Positions 30,786 through 41,767 of a stretch of DNA of 64,000 bases are shown piece after piece. Numbering within the stretch: position 1 is the first letter of the stretch; each line of letters begins with the position of its first letter. The DNA is from Yersinia ruckeri ATCC 29473 (lineage in GTDB: Bacteria > Pseudomonadota > Gammaproteobacteria > Enterobacterales > Enterobacteriaceae), in contig NZ_KN150747.1 in assembly GCF_000754815.1 (NCBI RefSeq), positions 3,499,549 to 3,563,548 on the forward strand, given 5' to 3'. The notes below the pieces were generated by a model. It worked only from the letters and a program-made list of their open reading frames with translations. It made no database searches and had not been told where the DNA came from. The position numbers and the translations under genes are program-made.

Positions 30786-31511
30786 TTATTTAGCGATCAA
30801 CGTCCCTTCGTTCTCACCCATCACCACGCGACGCAGCGCGCCAGGTTTATTCATGTTAAACACACGAATCGGCAAGTTATGGTCACGAGCCAACGTAAAG
30901 GCGGCTAGATCCATCACTTTCAACTCACGTTCCAACACATCTTGATAGGTTAACTGTTCATAAAGCGTAGCATCAGGATCTTTCACCGGATCGGCAGAGT
31001 ATACGCCGTCAACTTTGGTCGCTTTTAACACCACATCGGCTTCGATCTCAATACCGCGTAAACATGCCGCTGAATCGGTAGTAAAGAATGGATTACCGGT
31101 ACCGGCAGCAAAAATAACTACGCGGTTGTGACGCAGCAGGCTGATCGCTTCAGCCCAGCTATAGTTGTCACAGACACCATTCAACGGAATAGCTGACATC
31201 AGGCGGGCGTTCACATAGGCACGGTGCAGTGCATCTCGCATTGCCAGGCCGTTCATTACGGTAGCCAGCATTCCCATGTGGTCGCCCACTACGCGGTTCA
31301 TCCCAGCCTGTGCCAAACCGGCACCGCGGAATAAGTTACCACCGCCAATGACCACACCGACCTGAATACCCAGTTCGACCAGCTCTTTGACTTCCTGAGC
31401 CATACGATCCAAAACGCTAGCGTCGATACCAAAACCTTCTGCGCCTTGCAGGGCTTCGCCACTCAGCTTAAGCAGGATACGCTGATATACGGGTTTTGCA
31501 TTGGTTGCCAT
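30786..31511 (-). CDS. pyrH: Uridylate kinase
   Basis: Hexameric bacterial UMP kinase of the amino-acid-kinase fold, making UDP; it is activated by GTP and inhibited by UTP. The 241 aa contain the N-terminal phosphate loop [21 protein letters not shown], and the UMP-binding segment [15 protein letters not shown]. It also has a known moonlighting role in carAB control in E. coli. Confidence 0.98.
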   Translation of the reverse strand: MATNAKPVYQRILLKLSGEALQGAEGFGIDASVLDRMAQEVKELVELGIQVGVVIGGGNLFRGAGLAQAGMNRVVGDHMGMLATVMNGLAMRDALHRAYVNARLMSAIPLNGVCDNYSWAEAISLLRHNRVVIFAAGTGNPFFTTDSAACLRGIEIEADVVLKATKVDGVYSADPVKDPDATLYEQLTYQDVLERELKVMDLAAFTLARDHNLPIRVFNMNKPGALRRVVMGENEGTLIAK

Positions 31512-31619
31512 GGTGTTCTGTCCTAAGCAGCAGTAATAGTATTGGGGATCTGACCGTCAAATATTCAAGGCACTTGAGGCGTTGAAAGTTCACGGACTGA
31601 ATTCTTGATTGGATGAAAT

Positions 31620-31641
31620 GGAACCGCCTGTTGGCGGCTCC
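31620..31641 (-). terminator. GC-rich hairpin downstream of tsf
   Basis: On the minus strand GGAGCCGCC-AACA-GGCGGTTCC forms a strong stem (one G-T pair) 12 bp behind the tsf stop. Only ATTTC follows, so it is at most a leaky attenuator between tsf and pyrH, or an mRNA 3'-end stabiliser. Confidence 0.6.
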
Positions 31642-31652
31642 ATTTTTAAGCA

Positions 31653-32510
31653 TTAAGACTGTTTGCTCATCGCTGCAACTTCTGCAGCAAAGTCAGTCTC
31701 AACTTTCTCGATACCTTCGCCCACTTCAAAGCGGATGAAGTTAATTACGTCGGCTTTATGCTCTTTCAGCAGATCGCCAACGGTTTTGCTTGGGTCCATG
31801 ACGAAGTGCTGACCAGTTAAAGAAACTTCACCGGTGAACTTACGCATACGGCCTTCAACCATTTTCTCGGCAATTTCGCGTGGCTTGCCAGATTCCATAG
31901 CGATGTCCAACTGGATTTGATGCTCGCGAGCAACAACTTCAGCTGGGACGTCTTCTGGTTTAACGTATTCTGGCTTGCTTGCAGCGATATGCATGGCAAT
32001 ATGCTTAACCAGTTCTTCATCAGCACCGGTAGCAGCGACCATAACACCGATACGTGCGCCGTGCAGGTAAGTACCCAGAATGTCGCCTTCCAGAGCAGCA
32101 ACACGACGGATATTGATGTTTTCGCCGATTTTAGCTACCAGGTTAGCACGTTGCTCTTCGAACTGTGCTTTCAGCACTTCGATATCAACGATTTTACCAG
32201 CCAGTGCTGCATCGATAACTTCGTCGCCGAATGCTTTGAAGCCAGCATCTTTAGCAACAAAGTCAGTTTCGCAGTTCAATTCCAGCATCACACCGAATTT
32301 ACCGTCGGCAGAAACTTTAGCCAGGATGATACCTTCAGCAGCGATACGACCTGCTTTCTTGGCAGCTTTAGCCTGACCGGATTTACGCATGTTATCGATC
32401 GCCAGCTCAATGTCGCCATCAGCTTCAACCAGCGCTTTCTTACATTCCATCATGCCTGCGGCAGTACGCTCACGCAGTTCTTTTACCAAAGCAGCGGTAA
32501 TAACAGCCAT
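31653..32510 (-). CDS. tsf: Elongation factor Ts
   Basis: Guanine nucleotide exchange factor for EF-Tu. The 285 aa from ATG 32510 begin [20 protein letters not shown], and the EF-Tu contact motif TDFVAKD is present. The frame extends upstream to 32594 through the rpsB-tsf intergenic hairpin and is not coding there. It is cotranscribed with rpsB. Confidence 0.98.
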   Translation of the reverse strand: MAVITAALVKELRERTAAGMMECKKALVEADGDIELAIDNMRKSGQAKAAKKAGRIAAEGIILAKVSADGKFGVMLELNCETDFVAKDAGFKAFGDEVIDAALAGKIVDIEVLKAQFEEQRANLVAKIGENINIRRVAALEGDILGTYLHGARIGVMVAATGADEELVKHIAMHIAASKPEYVKPEDVPAEVVAREHQIQLDIAMESGKPREIAEKMVEGRMRKFTGEVSLTGQHFVMDPSKTVGDLLKEHKADVINFIRFEVGEGIEKVETDFAAEVAAMSKQS

Positions 32511-32563
32511 TTCAATTTTCCTCGGTTCTCTCGTGAAGATAGTTCTCACTGTAGATAAGCAAA

Positions 32564-32584
32564 GGGGGCCTATAAAAGGCCCCC
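32564..32584 (-). terminator. rpsB-tsf intergenic attenuator hairpin
   Basis: On the minus strand GGGGGCC-TTTTATA-GGCCCCC is followed by TTTGC, a hairpin with a short T tract. It lies in the 129-bp gap between rpsB and tsf. It probably acts as partial terminator that sets the S2 to EF-Ts ratio (inference). Confidence 0.65.
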
Positions 32585-32639
32585 TAACCAACATATTTCA
32601 ATACCTGGTTAATAAGGGCTCAGTGACGAGCCAGTCTTA

Positions 32640-33580
<941 letters not shown>

Positions 33581-33585
33581 CGCGC

Positions 33586-33615
33586 TTTATACCATAAACC
33601 AGAGCCACACACCAA
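33586..33615 (-). promoter_or_regulatory. rpsB-tsf promoter
   Basis: On the minus strand a -35 TTGGTG (33610-33615) and a -10 TATAAA (33586-33591) are 18 bp apart. They are followed by the GC-rich discriminator GCGCGCC expected for a stringently controlled ribosomal promoter. It lies in the divergent rpsB-map region; no clear map promoter was found in the rest (33616-33750). Confidence 0.7.
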
Positions 33616-33750
33616 CTTTTGTTGCATTTCGTGGCACCCGGTAAAGGAAAGTTTGGCAGCAATTTGTTGGGCTGGTACCATATACGACAGCATTTTTTAC
33701 TTATTTAATCATAACAGCGGCCACATTCTGGCCCCTGTGGACCCTCTTGA

Positions 33751-34542
33751 ATGGCTATCACAATTAAAACACCTGCAGATATTGAAAAAATGCGCGTTGC
33801 TGGCCGCTTGGCCGCCGAAGTGCTGGAAATCATCGAACCCTACGTTAAACCAGGGGTAACAACCGGTGAACTGGATCGCATCTGCCATGACTACATCACC
33901 AATGAGCAGCAGGCTATCTCAGCCTGTCTGGGCTACCACGGTTTCCCGAAATCCGTCTGTATTTCAGTGAACGAAGTCATCTGCCACGGTATTCCAAGCG
34001 ATGACAAGGTGCTGAAAGACGGCGATATCGTTAACATCGATGTCACCGTAATCAAAGACGGTTTCCACGGCGATACTTCTAAAATGTTTATCGTAGGTAA
34101 ACCGACCATTCTGGGTGAGCGCTTGTGTCGCGTCACGCAGGAAAGTCTGTATCTGGCGATTAAAATGGTCAAGCCAGGTATTCGTCTGCGTACGCTGGGT
34201 AAAGAAATCCAAAAATTTGTCGAAGCAGAAAATTTCTCTGTTGTTCGTGAGTACTGCGGCCACGGCATCGGCGAAGGTTTCCATGAAGAGCCTCAGGTTC
34301 TGCATTACGATGCAGACGACAATGGCGTGGTACTGCAACCCGGTATGGCTTTCACGATCGAACCTATGGTTAACGCCGGAGATTACCGCATCCGCACCAT
34401 GAAAGACGGTTGGACGGTAAAAACCAAGGATCGCAGCTTGTCTGCGCAGTATGAGCATACTATTGTGGTGACTGATAACGGCTGCGAAATAATGACGTTG
34501 CGTAAGGATGACACCATCCCCAACATCATAACGCACGAGTAA
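33751..34542 (+). CDS. map: Methionine aminopeptidase type I
   Basis: Cotranslational removal of N-terminal Met. The 263 aa have the pita-bread fold with metal ligands in NIDVTVIKDGFHGDTSKMF (two Asp), GHGIGEGFHEEP (His) and FTIEPMVNAGD (Glu), and the final Glu in YEHTIVVTDNG. It is divergent from rpsB-tsf, as in E. coli. A strong terminator follows. Confidence 0.98.
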   Translation: MAITIKTPADIEKMRVAGRLAAEVLEIIEPYVKPGVTTGELDRICHDYITNEQQAISACLGYHGFPKSVCISVNEVICHGIPSDDKVLKDGDIVNIDVTVIKDGFHGDTSKMFIVGKPTILGERLCRVTQESLYLAIKMVKPGIRLRTLGKEIQKFVEAENFSVVREYCGHGIGEGFHEEPQVLHYDADDNGVVLQPGMAFTIEPMVNAGDYRIRTMKDGWTVKTKDRSLSAQYEHTIVVTDNGCEIMTLRKDDTIPNIITHE

Positions 34543-34550
34543 TCACGACC

Positions 34551-34573
34551 AGCCGGCGATCGCCGGCTTTTTT
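34551..34573 (+). terminator. Rho-independent terminator after map
   Basis: AGCCGGCG-AT-CGCCGGCT (34551-34568) followed by TTTTTT sits 8 bp behind the map stop. It is a perfect self-complementary stem in front of glnD. Confidence 0.85.
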
Positions 34574-34602
34574 ATGGGCTGCGTTTTATATCAGGGAAAT
34601 CT

Positions 34603-37281
34603 ATGTCTGATAACAACACTGAAAACCACCTCCCGCAGGCATCTGTGGTTACTATCCCTGAGCAGCCCGCGTTTCCCGGAACTTACCTTGATAACGAACT
34701 GAATTGCCAAATACTGAAACAGCGTCTGGAAATCTTCCAGAAGTGGTTAGCTGACGCCTTTAATACCGGAGCCAGCGCTGAAAATTTGGTCGCTGCACGC
34801 AGCCATTACATTGATAGCCTGCTACATCGTCTGTGGTCGTTCTACGGTTTCGATAGCGTGACTGAAACGGCGCTGGTCGCAGTCGGAGGCTACGGGCGTG
34901 CCGAGCTCCACCCACTTTCCGATATTGATCTACTGGTACTGAGCAAACGACCTCTAAACGACGATCAGGCGCAGCGGATAGGCCAGCTCATTACTTTACT
35001 GTGGGATCTAAAACTGGAAGTCGGCCACAGCGTTCGTACGCTGGAAGAATGTTTGCTGGAAGGGCTGGCCGACTTAACCGTTGCCACCAACTTAATCGAA
35101 TCCCGCATGATTTGCGGCGATGTCGCGCTGTTTCTGCAAATGCAAAAACATATCTTTAGCGACAGTTTCTGGCCTTCACCTGAATTCTTCGATGCCAAAA
35201 TAGCCGAGCAGCGAGAACGGCATAAACGCTATCACGGCACCAGCTACAATCTGGAACCCGATATTAAAAGCAGCCCGGGTGGGCTACGCGATATACATAC
35301 TCTAATGTGGGTTGCACGCCGCCATTTTGGAGCCACCTCGTTGAGTGAAATGGTTGAATTCGGTTTTCTGACCAAGGCTGAAAGTAACGAACTTCTTGAA
35401 TGCCAAAGCTTTTTATGGCGGATTCGCTTTGCCCTGCATCTGGTGTTGAATCGCTACGATAACCGCCTGCTGTTTGATCGCCAGCTCAGCGTCGCCCAAC
35501 TCCTGCGTTATCAGGGAGAAGGAAACGAGCCGGTTGAACACATGATGAAAGATTTTTACCGTATGACTCGTCGCGTCAGCGAATTGAACAACATGCTGCT
35601 ACAACTGTTCGACGAAGCCATACTGGCGCTGGATACCAATGAAAAGCCACGACCGTTGGATGATGATTTCCAACTGCGCGGCAATCTGATTGATCTGCGA
35701 GATGAAAAACTGTTTATCCAGCAGCCAGAAGCCATCATGCGGATGTTTTATTTGATGGTGCGTAACCAAGATATCACCGGCATTTACTCCACCACCGTTC
35801 GCCAACTACGCCATGCCCGGCGTCATCTAAAACAGCCACTGTGTACCATTTCAGAGGCTCGTAAGTTGTTTATGGCTATTCTGCGCCATCCCGGTGCGGT
35901 TTCCCGCGCATTACTGCCGATGCACCGCCATAGCGTTCTCTGGGCCTATATGCCCCAATGGGGGAGCATTGTCGGTCAAATGCAGTTTGATCTGTTCCAC
36001 GCCTATACCGTCGATGAACATACGATTCGGGTGTTACAAAAACTGGAAAGTTTCGCCGATGAATCGACGCGTTCACGCCATCCATTGTGCGTCGAACTGT
36101 ATCCACGGCTGCCGCAGCCGGAATTATTATTTTTGGCGGCACTCTTCCACGATATCGCCAAAGGACGTGGTGGAGACCACTCTACTCTCGGCGCTCAGGA
36201 TGTACTGGAATTTGCCGAACTGCACGGTTTGAATTCGCGGGAAGCTCAACTGGTGGCCTGGCTGGTGCGTTGCCATCTGCTGATGTCAGTGACGGCTCAA
36301 CGCCGCGATATACAAGATCCGGCGGTAATCCAGCAGTTCTCCGCCGAAGTGCAGAGTGAAACCCGTTTACGTTATCTGATCAGCCTGACCGTAGCCGATA
36401 TTTGTGCCACCAATGAAAACCTATGGAATAGCTGGAAGCAGAGCTTGTTACGTGAGCTGTATTTCGCCACAGAGAAGCAATTACGCCGTGGCATGGAAAA
36501 CAGCCCAGACCTGCGTGAACGTGTGCGCCATCACCGCTTACAGGCGTTGGCCTTGTTACGAATGGATAATATTAACGAAGAAGCGCTCCATCATATTTGG
36601 AGCCGCTGCCGCGCTGACTACTTCCTGCGCCATTCACCCAATCAATTAGCCTGGCATGCTCGCCACCTGCTGAAGCATGATTCGACCAACCCCTTGGTGC
36701 TGGTTAGTCGTCAGGCTACGCGGGGCGGGACAGAAATCTTTATCTGGAGTCCGGATCGCCCTTCCCTCTTCGCCGCCGTCGTTGGTGAATTGGATCGGCG
36801 TAACCTGAGCGTACACGATGCCCAGATTTTCACCAATCGTGATGGCATGGCCATGGATACCTTTATCGTGCTGGAACCGGATGGCAGTCCGCTGGCGCAG
36901 GATCGGCACTCAGTCATTCGTCACGCACTGGAACAGGCAATGACGCAACCGAACTATCAACATCCGCGGGTCAGACGGTTATCCCCCAAACTACGCCACT
37001 TTAGCGTACCTACTGAGGTCAACTTCCTGCCAACCCATACCGAACGCCGCAGTTATCTGGAACTGATCGCACTGGATCAACCGGGATTATTGGCACGCGT
37101 CGGGGAAATTTTTGCTGATTTAGGGCTATCGCTTCACAGCGCTCGTATCACGACTATTGGCGAAAGGGTTGAGGATTTATTCGTATTAGCAGATAAAGAT
37201 CGTCAGGCATTGAGTGCTGAAATACGAAAGGAATTAGCACAACGGTTGACAGACACCCTCAATCCGAACGATAAACTGTGA
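34603..37281 (+). CDS. glnD: Bifunctional uridylyltransferase/uridylyl-removing enzyme GlnD
   Basis: Primary nitrogen sensor: it uridylylates PII (GlnB/GlnK) when glutamine is low and removes UMP when it is high. The 892 aa carry the nucleotidyltransferase motif [19 protein letters not shown] (about 97-115), the GlnE-like domain, the HD domain [19 protein letters not shown] (about 507-525) for UMP removal, and two C-terminal ACT domains (about 705-785 and 815-890) that bind glutamine. All catalytic motifs are intact. Confidence 0.98.
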   Translation: MSDNNTENHLPQASVVTIPEQPAFPGTYLDNELNCQILKQRLEIFQKWLADAFNTGASAENLVAARSHYIDSLLHRLWSFYGFDSVTETALVAVGGYGRAELHPLSDIDLLVLSKRPLNDDQAQRIGQLITLLWDLKLEVGHSVRTLEECLLEGLADLTVATNLIESRMICGDVALFLQMQKHIFSDSFWPSPEFFDAKIAEQRERHKRYHGTSYNLEPDIKSSPGGLRDIHTLMWVARRHFGATSLSEMVEFGFLTKAESNELLECQSFLWRIRFALHLVLNRYDNRLLFDRQLSVAQLLRYQGEGNEPVEHMMKDFYRMTRRVSELNNMLLQLFDEAILALDTNEKPRPLDDDFQLRGNLIDLRDEKLFIQQPEAIMRMFYLMVRNQDITGIYSTTVRQLRHARRHLKQPLCTISEARKLFMAILRHPGAVSRALLPMHRHSVLWAYMPQWGSIVGQMQFDLFHAYTVDEHTIRVLQKLESFADESTRSRHPLCVELYPRLPQPELLFLAALFHDIAKGRGGDHSTLGAQDVLEFAELHGLNSREAQLVAWLVRCHLLMSVTAQRRDIQDPAVIQQFSAEVQSETRLRYLISLTVADICATNENLWNSWKQSLLRELYFATEKQLRRGMENSPDLRERVRHHRLQALALLRMDNINEEALHHIWSRCRADYFLRHSPNQLAWHARHLLKHDSTNPLVLVSRQATRGGTEIFIWSPDRPSLFAAVVGELDRRNLSVHDAQIFTNRDGMAMDTFIVLEPDGSPLAQDRHSVIRHALEQAMTQPNYQHPRVRRLSPKLRHFSVPTEVNFLPTHTERRSYLELIALDQPGLLARVGEIFADLGLSLHSARITTIGERVEDLFVLADKDRQALSAEIRKELAQRLTDTLNPNDKL

Positions 37282-37344
37282 TACAAATAACTTTTTAACG
37301 ACTATTTTTTCTTACAACCTTTCAACTTCAGGAAAGAGAACCGG

Positions 37345-38169
37345 ATGCAGCAATTACAGACCGTTATTGAAAACGCCTTCGAACGCCGTGCAGAGATGAC
37401 TCCGGCTAACGTAGACACCATAACGCGCGAAGCCATCAACCACGTTATTAATCTATTAGACAGCGGCGCACTGCGCGTGGCGGAAAAGATTGACGGGCAG
37501 TGGGTAACGCATCAGTGGCTGAAGAAAGCCGTATTACTCTCTTTCCGCATTAATGACAATAAAGTCATGGAAGGAGCCGAAACCCGCTATTACGACAAAG
37601 TTCCGATGAAATTTGCCGATTACGACGAAGCGCGCTTCCAGCGTGAAGGTTTCCGCGTAGTCGCACCGGCCACTGTTCGCAAAGGTGCATTTATTGCTCG
37701 CAACACCGTATTGATGCCGTCCTACGTCAATATCGGTGCTTATGTCGACGAAGGCACCATGGTTGATACTTGGGCGACCGTAGGCTCTTGCGCTCAGATC
37801 GGTAAAAACGTTCATCTGTCTGGCGGCGTGGGCATCGGTGGCGTATTGGAGCCATTGCAGGCCAACCCAACCATTATTGAAGACAACTGCTTTGTTGGCG
37901 CGCGTTCAGAAGTGGTTGAAGGGGTTATCGTTGAAGAAGGTTCCGTCATTTCCATGGGCGTATTTATTGGTCAAAGCACTCGTATCTACGATCGCGAAAC
38001 CGGCGAAATCCATTATGGCCGCGTACCTGCTGGTTCGGTTGTGGTTTCCGGTAACCTGCCATCAAAAGACGGGAGCTACAGTCTATATTGTGCGGTGATC
38101 GTGAAGAAAGTGGATGCCAAAACGCTGGGTAAAGTCGGCATCAACGAATTGTTACGCACCATTGACTAA
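37345..38169 (+). CDS. dapD: 2,3,4,5-tetrahydropyridine-2,6-dicarboxylate N-succinyltransferase
   Basis: Succinylase-branch enzyme of diaminopimelate/lysine synthesis, using succinyl-CoA. The 274 aa include the C-terminal left-handed beta-helix with hexapeptide repeats and the signatures [21 protein letters not shown] (split here: VGSCAQIG, then NVHLSGG) and [30 protein letters not shown] precedes the ATG. It lies 63 bp after glnD, so nitrogen sensing and DAP synthesis may share transcripts as in E. coli. Confidence 0.98.
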   Translation: MQQLQTVIENAFERRAEMTPANVDTITREAINHVINLLDSGALRVAEKIDGQWVTHQWLKKAVLLSFRINDNKVMEGAETRYYDKVPMKFADYDEARFQREGFRVVAPATVRKGAFIARNTVLMPSYVNIGAYVDEGTMVDTWATVGSCAQIGKNVHLSGGVGIGGVLEPLQANPTIIEDNCFVGARSEVVEGVIVEEGSVISMGVFIGQSTRIYDRETGEIHYGRVPAGSVVVSGNLPSKDGSYSLYCAVIVKKVDAKTLGKVGINELLRTID

Positions 38170-38179
38170 CATTCAATTG

Positions 38180-38205
38180 GCGGGCTAATTACCCGCTATT
38201 TTTTT
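38180..38205 (+). terminator. Rho-independent terminator after dapD
   Basis: GCGGG-CTAATTA-CCCGC (38180-38196) followed by TATTTTTTTG lies 10 bp after the dapD stop. Confidence 0.8.
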
Positions 38206-38299
38206 GTCTTGTAAGCAGTTATCGCCTGCAATCACATATTACGATGGGATTTACTGTCATAATAAAAACTGTGGAATATAAAACCAAAAAGGTGGCGCT

Positions 38300-38692
38300 A
38301 TGTATGACAACCTGAAAAGCTTAGGAATCACTCAACCGGAAGATGTCGATCGCTACAGCCTGCGTCAGGAGGCCAATAACGACATTTTGAAGATTTATTT
38401 CCGCAAAGATAAAGGCGAGTTTTTTGCCAAAAGCGTAAAATTCAAATATCCGCGCCAGCGTAAAACCGTCGTAGCCGATAACGCCGGACATGGTTACAAA
38501 GAGATTCACGAAATCAACCCGAATCTGCGTTACGTTATTGATGAGCTGGATCAGCTTTGCAAACGCGATCAGGTTGAAGTGGATCTTAAACGCAAGATTC
38601 TGGATGATCTGCGCCACTTGGAAAACGTGGTAGCTCACAAGATTTCTGAAATTGAGTCCGATCTGGAAAAACTGACTAAAAGTGGTCGTTAA
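38300..38692 (+). CDS. yaeH: DUF3461 family protein YaeH
   Basis: A 130-residue conserved gammaproteobacterial protein of unknown function. It starts [20 protein letters not shown] and ends in a long charged helix ([20 protein letters not shown] onward). No signal peptide or TM segment is seen. It follows dapD as in E. coli but has its own upstream region. It is the last gene before a synteny break relative to E. coli. Confidence 0.92.
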   Translation: MYDNLKSLGITQPEDVDRYSLRQEANNDILKIYFRKDKGEFFAKSVKFKYPRQRKTVVADNAGHGYKEIHEINPNLRYVIDELDQLCKRDQVEVDLKRKILDDLRHLENVVAHKISEIESDLEKLTKSGR

Positions 38693-38717
38693 GTTTTAAC
38701 TCATGAACTATCGGATC

Positions 38718-38757
38718 AAAAAAGTGGCGACAAGGATATTGTTCGCCACTTTTTTAT
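38718..38757. terminator. Bidirectional terminator between yaeH and yqcA
   Basis: AAAAAAGTGGCGA/TCGCCACTTTTTT arms with a 12-nt loop lie between two convergent genes. A and T runs on both sides allow termination in both directions. Confidence 0.88.
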
Positions 38758-38759
38758 TT

Positions 38760-39209
38760 TCACTTCAGCAACTGACCCCATTGCTCAACCCAGGGACATG
38801 AAGCAGCTTCCGGTTCCGGTTGTTCGATAGCATCGATTTCCAGCATTTCGCCAATACGTGTAGCACCCTGCTCTTGTAATAAGGCATCAAAAGCACGCCC
38901 TGCACCGCAGTAGTTATCGTAGCTACTATCACCCAATGCGATGATGCCATAACGCAACTCCGGCTGAAAACCGACCTGATCGCGTACTGCCTGAAACAGT
39001 GGAGCAATACTATCCGGGAAATCGCCTTGCCCGGTGGTCGAAGTGATCACCAGAGCATAGTGCTGACGATAATATTGCCAGGCTTCCAACGTACCTTCGT
39101 CGAATAATTTAACTTCGTGGCCTTGCTCGTTCAGTATGTTTTCCGCTTCTTCTGCTACCAATAACGCATTACCATAAACCGTACCGACAAAAATACCCAC
39201 CTGAGCCAT
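38760..39209 (-). CDS. yqcA: Flavodoxin YqcA
   Basis: Short-chain flavodoxin of 149 aa. It has the FMN phosphate loop (GTVYGNA, about 8-14), [12 protein letters not shown] (about 56-67) and [13 protein letters not shown] (about 92-104) around the isoalloxazine ring. Its electron-transfer partner is not established. It is cotranscribed with truC (28-bp gap), as in E. coli. Confidence 0.95.
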   Translation of the reverse strand: MAQVGIFVGTVYGNALLVAEEAENILNEQGHEVKLFDEGTLEAWQYYRQHYALVITSTTGQGDFPDSIAPLFQAVRDQVGFQPELRYGIIALGDSSYDNYCGAGRAFDALLQEQGATRIGEMLEIDAIEQPEPEAASCPWVEQWGQLLK

Positions 39210-39237
39210 AGAATACCTTCTTTAAATTACCGATTGG

Positions 39238-40011
39238 TTACTCGCTATCCTGACCTTCGTCAGCGGGAAACTCAACTCTTTCAAGCTCGGGGAGAAGACC
39301 CGTCCAGCCAAAAGATGACATTATCCCCTGCCAGGAGCAATCCCAACGAGCCGATAAATTCAGCGGTTCGCCAGTCACCGGATGATTCAAGGATAGATGG
39401 CTGGCATGCAGCATTAAACGTGAACAATCAAAATGTTGAGCCACGCCGCGATTCTGGCGTAAATCACCATGGGTGCTATCACCAATAATCGGATGACGAA
39501 TATGAGCCATATGACGGCGTAATTGGTGCTTACGCCCGGTTTCTGGTGTTAACTCCATCAAGCTGTAACGGGCAGTTTCATAGCGACCGATAGCCACTGG
39601 CATCTCTGCCTGAGCCATTGCTCGGTAATGGGTGACTGCGGATTTCGGTGCTTTATCCTGACTGGAGAATTTATCGGCAATTTTGTCCAACTCTTCGGTT
39701 AGAGCATAGTCGAGAGTGTCATCTTCCAATACATAACCCCGCACAACCGCATGATAAACCTTCCTGACTTCATGCTGCTCAAACTGTTGCGAGAGCAACC
39801 GTGCCACATCGCTGGATAATGCCATCAGCAACACGCCAGACGTCGGGCGATCCAAACGATGTACGGTATACACATGCTGATCGATCTGGTCACGCACCGT
39901 TTGCATCACAAAAACCGTTTCATTACGGTCAAGCCAGCTACGATGAACCAGCCAACCAGCAGGCTTGTTCACTGCAACCATATGTTCATCTTGATAAAGT
40001 ATTTCGAGCAT
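39238..40011 (-). CDS. truC: tRNA pseudouridine(65) synthase TruC
   Basis: RluA-family enzyme making pseudouridine 65 in the T-stem region of tRNAs. The 257 aa have the catalytic Asp (D54) in HRLDRPTSGVLL and the family segments VNKPAGWLVHRS and ETGRKHQLRRHMAHI. The ATG overlaps the stop of yqcC by one base. Same order as E. coli yqcC-truC-yqcA. Confidence 0.95.
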   Translation of the reverse strand: MLEILYQDEHMVAVNKPAGWLVHRSWLDRNETVFVMQTVRDQIDQHVYTVHRLDRPTSGVLLMALSSDVARLLSQQFEQHEVRKVYHAVVRGYVLEDDTLDYALTEELDKIADKFSSQDKAPKSAVTHYRAMAQAEMPVAIGRYETARYSLMELTPETGRKHQLRRHMAHIRHPIIGDSTHGDLRQNRGVAQHFDCSRLMLHASHLSLNHPVTGEPLNLSARWDCSWQGIMSSFGWTGLLPELERVEFPADEGQDSE

Positions 40012-40340
40012 TATTCACTTTCTATATTTAACAGGTCATCAAGACGCTGCAATTGTGCCAAAAGCAGACTGCAATCCGCCTTATGATCCTTTAACGCCAC
40101 CTCAAAATAAGGCGCAACGGCAAAGCGAGTTGGTAACGGAGAATGACCATCCAACAACGCATACATTCGCGGCAACAACACCCATTGCAACCATTGTTCT
40201 GCGGCCATGGTATCAACACAGAAAGGTTCTGTGCTATCAAAGGCTGAGATTTCAGGCGGTGTTTCCTGCCAAAGTTCAACCACATGCAATGCCCGATCGA
40301 TATCCTGTAAAATCTGACGTACCTGATTGTTTAAACTCAT
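40011..40340 (-). CDS. yqcC: YqcC family protein (DUF446)
   Basis: A 109-residue small helical protein of unknown function, with WLQWVLLPRMYALLDG in the middle as in the family. It begins the yqcC-truC-yqcA operon, about 200 bp downstream of the csrB terminator on the same strand. Confidence 0.92.
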   Translation of the reverse strand: MSLNNQVRQILQDIDRALHVVELWQETPPEISAFDSTEPFCVDTMAAEQWLQWVLLPRMYALLDGHSPLPTRFAVAPYFEVALKDHKADCSLLLAQLQRLDDLLNIESE

Positions 40341-40535
40341 ATTTAACTCTAGAACAAGAGCCGGCCAGGGCGAACATCCAGCCCCAACACGCCAATGACG
40401 CTAAAAAGCAGGCAAGCATACCATCGAATCGTATGGTGCCCAACTATGTGGGGTCAGTTCACATTGGGCGAGGGTTTACGGAGTTTTTGCTAAATATCAG
40501 GGGGAAATCATGCAGAATGTTATCGAATGAAAATA

Positions 40536-40894
40536 CAAAAAAAAGGGGTACTGTTTAACCAGTACCCCTCTATTCGTTTTATAGCAATCCAGCTAAATTG
40601 ATGCTCCCTGCTCAATCCTTGAAAACTTTTCCTGCGGTTATCCTAACCAGCAATCCTTCGCATTTTCCTACACCATCCAAGTGTTAATCCTTAGGTCTTC
40701 CTAACCCACCAATAATCCGTTACTGGCTCCCTGTCTCCATCCTGGAGGTGTCCCTTGTTTCATCCTAAAACGTCCCTTCACTCATCCTGAGCAATCCCTG
40801 ATTCTTCATCCTGAAGCCACATCATCCCGATGCTGTTCCTTTCCAACCGGCTCCTATCCGGTTAAGAAAGGATCGCTTAATTGGCGAACAGAGA
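40536..40894 (-). ncRNA. csrB: CsrA-sequestering small RNA CsrB
   Basis: CsrB is an RNA decoy that binds many copies of the translational regulator CsrA. On the minus strand this 360-nt non-coding stretch holds about 25 GGA triplets, many in hairpin loops of the type AGGATGA or CAGGGA. The 3' part (GGAAAAGTTTTCAAGGAT, then GAGCAGGGAGCA and TAGCTGGATTGC) matches the E. coli csrB 3' region almost base for base. It ends in the terminator GGGGTACTG-GTTAAA-CAGTACCCC plus T8. Its place between syd and yqcC is that of E. coli csrB. The 5' end (about 40894) is inferred from a -10-like TACAGT at 40901-40906. Confidence 0.93.
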
Positions 40895-41030
40895 CAAGAT
40901 ACTGTAAAGACTCTTATCTATACGATTTAATAGATAAAAAAATGAATGTTTATAACAAAGTGATTTTATTGAGAATAATTTTCATCCGAGAATTTTACAT
41001 TTTAGAAATAGGAGCTATATCTTACAGCCC

Positions 41031-41050
41031 GTGTGAGAGATCTCTCACAC
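41031..41050. promoter_or_regulatory. UvrY (GacA-family) binding palindrome upstream of csrB
   Basis: GTGTGAGAGATCTCTCACAC is a perfect 20-bp palindrome about 140 bp upstream of the csrB 5' end. It fits the TGTGAGAGATCTCTTACA-type site through which phosphorylated UvrY of the BarA-UvrY system activates csrB in enterobacteria. It lies between csrB and the syd stop. Confidence 0.8.
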
Positions 41051-41069
41051 GACAACAACAAGTAACCCA

Positions 41070-41636
41070 TTAAATAATAGGGTTTAAGTCAGAAAAAACT
41101 GGGCGCAACGCGTCAAGGAAATGACTCAGATTGGAAGCTAAAATCGTTCGTTTATTACTGCCAAAGTGTTCAAGAACCACATTCCCGGTGATATTACATA
41201 GTGAAACCATGGTCATTTCCGACTCGGTGGTCGCCAAGAATAAAGTCGGTGACAATTTAAGGCGTTTTTGCGTCACCAGATGACCAATAAGATTTTCTTG
41301 TAAGCGGGTAAAATCATCTTCGCTCCATACCTGTAGCAAGGTAAGGCGATGATCGCCTAATTCCGCAGCCATATCCCCGGCATATTGTTGGGTATAAAAG
41401 GTGTGAATATCATCATGTAACTGAATTTCTAATGCCCGAGCCACATTTTCCAGTGTCGCTACAGGCAAAAATGGCTGTGGTAACCAATAAATCTGATCCT
41501 GCCGAGTTTCTATAATGCACGGGGAAGCCACGCCGTACAATTCTTCACTGGCGGGTGGATGGCCAGTCTGCTGCTGCCAAAGATCAACATAACGTTGAGT
41601 AAAATTTTGTAGAGCACTTGAAACATTCTGGTCCAT
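41070..41636 (-). CDS. syd: SecY-interacting protein Syd
   Basis: Peripheral cytoplasmic membrane protein that in E. coli binds SecY and checks proper SecYEG assembly. The 188 aa include the family N-terminus ([21 protein letters not shown]) split over a helical region, then a SUKH-like fold. It is acidic and has no TM segment. It is divergent from queF. Confidence 0.93.
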   Translation of the reverse strand: MDQNVSSALQNFTQRYVDLWQQQTGHPPASEELYGVASPCIIETRQDQIYWLPQPFLPVATLENVARALEIQLHDDIHTFYTQQYAGDMAAELGDHRLTLLQVWSEDDFTRLQENLIGHLVTQKRLKLSPTLFLATTESEMTMVSLCNITGNVVLEHFGSNKRTILASNLSHFLDALRPVFSDLNPII

Positions 41637-41767
41637 ATTTTTCTCTCAACATCCGCTAAGCCTGCGCTAAACTGGGAAAATGAAGCCTCGTCTCCCAGCA
41701 CACAGCCAGACGCGGCATAAATGGTAAACTGTCGGCTATTGTACCGATCTCTCATCAAGGGAACAGC

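Noticed and set aside
40055-40558. 167-aa plus-strand frame covering yqcC and the csrB 3' end
   Set aside because: Shadow of yqcC plus the csrB terminator region; no homology or ribosome-binding site.
40570-40880. Regular repeats of TCCT/ATCC spaced 10-20 bp, first considered a CRISPR-like or tandem repeat
   Set aside because: Repeat units are not constant and spacers are not uniform; the pattern is the GGA motifs of csrB on the other strand.
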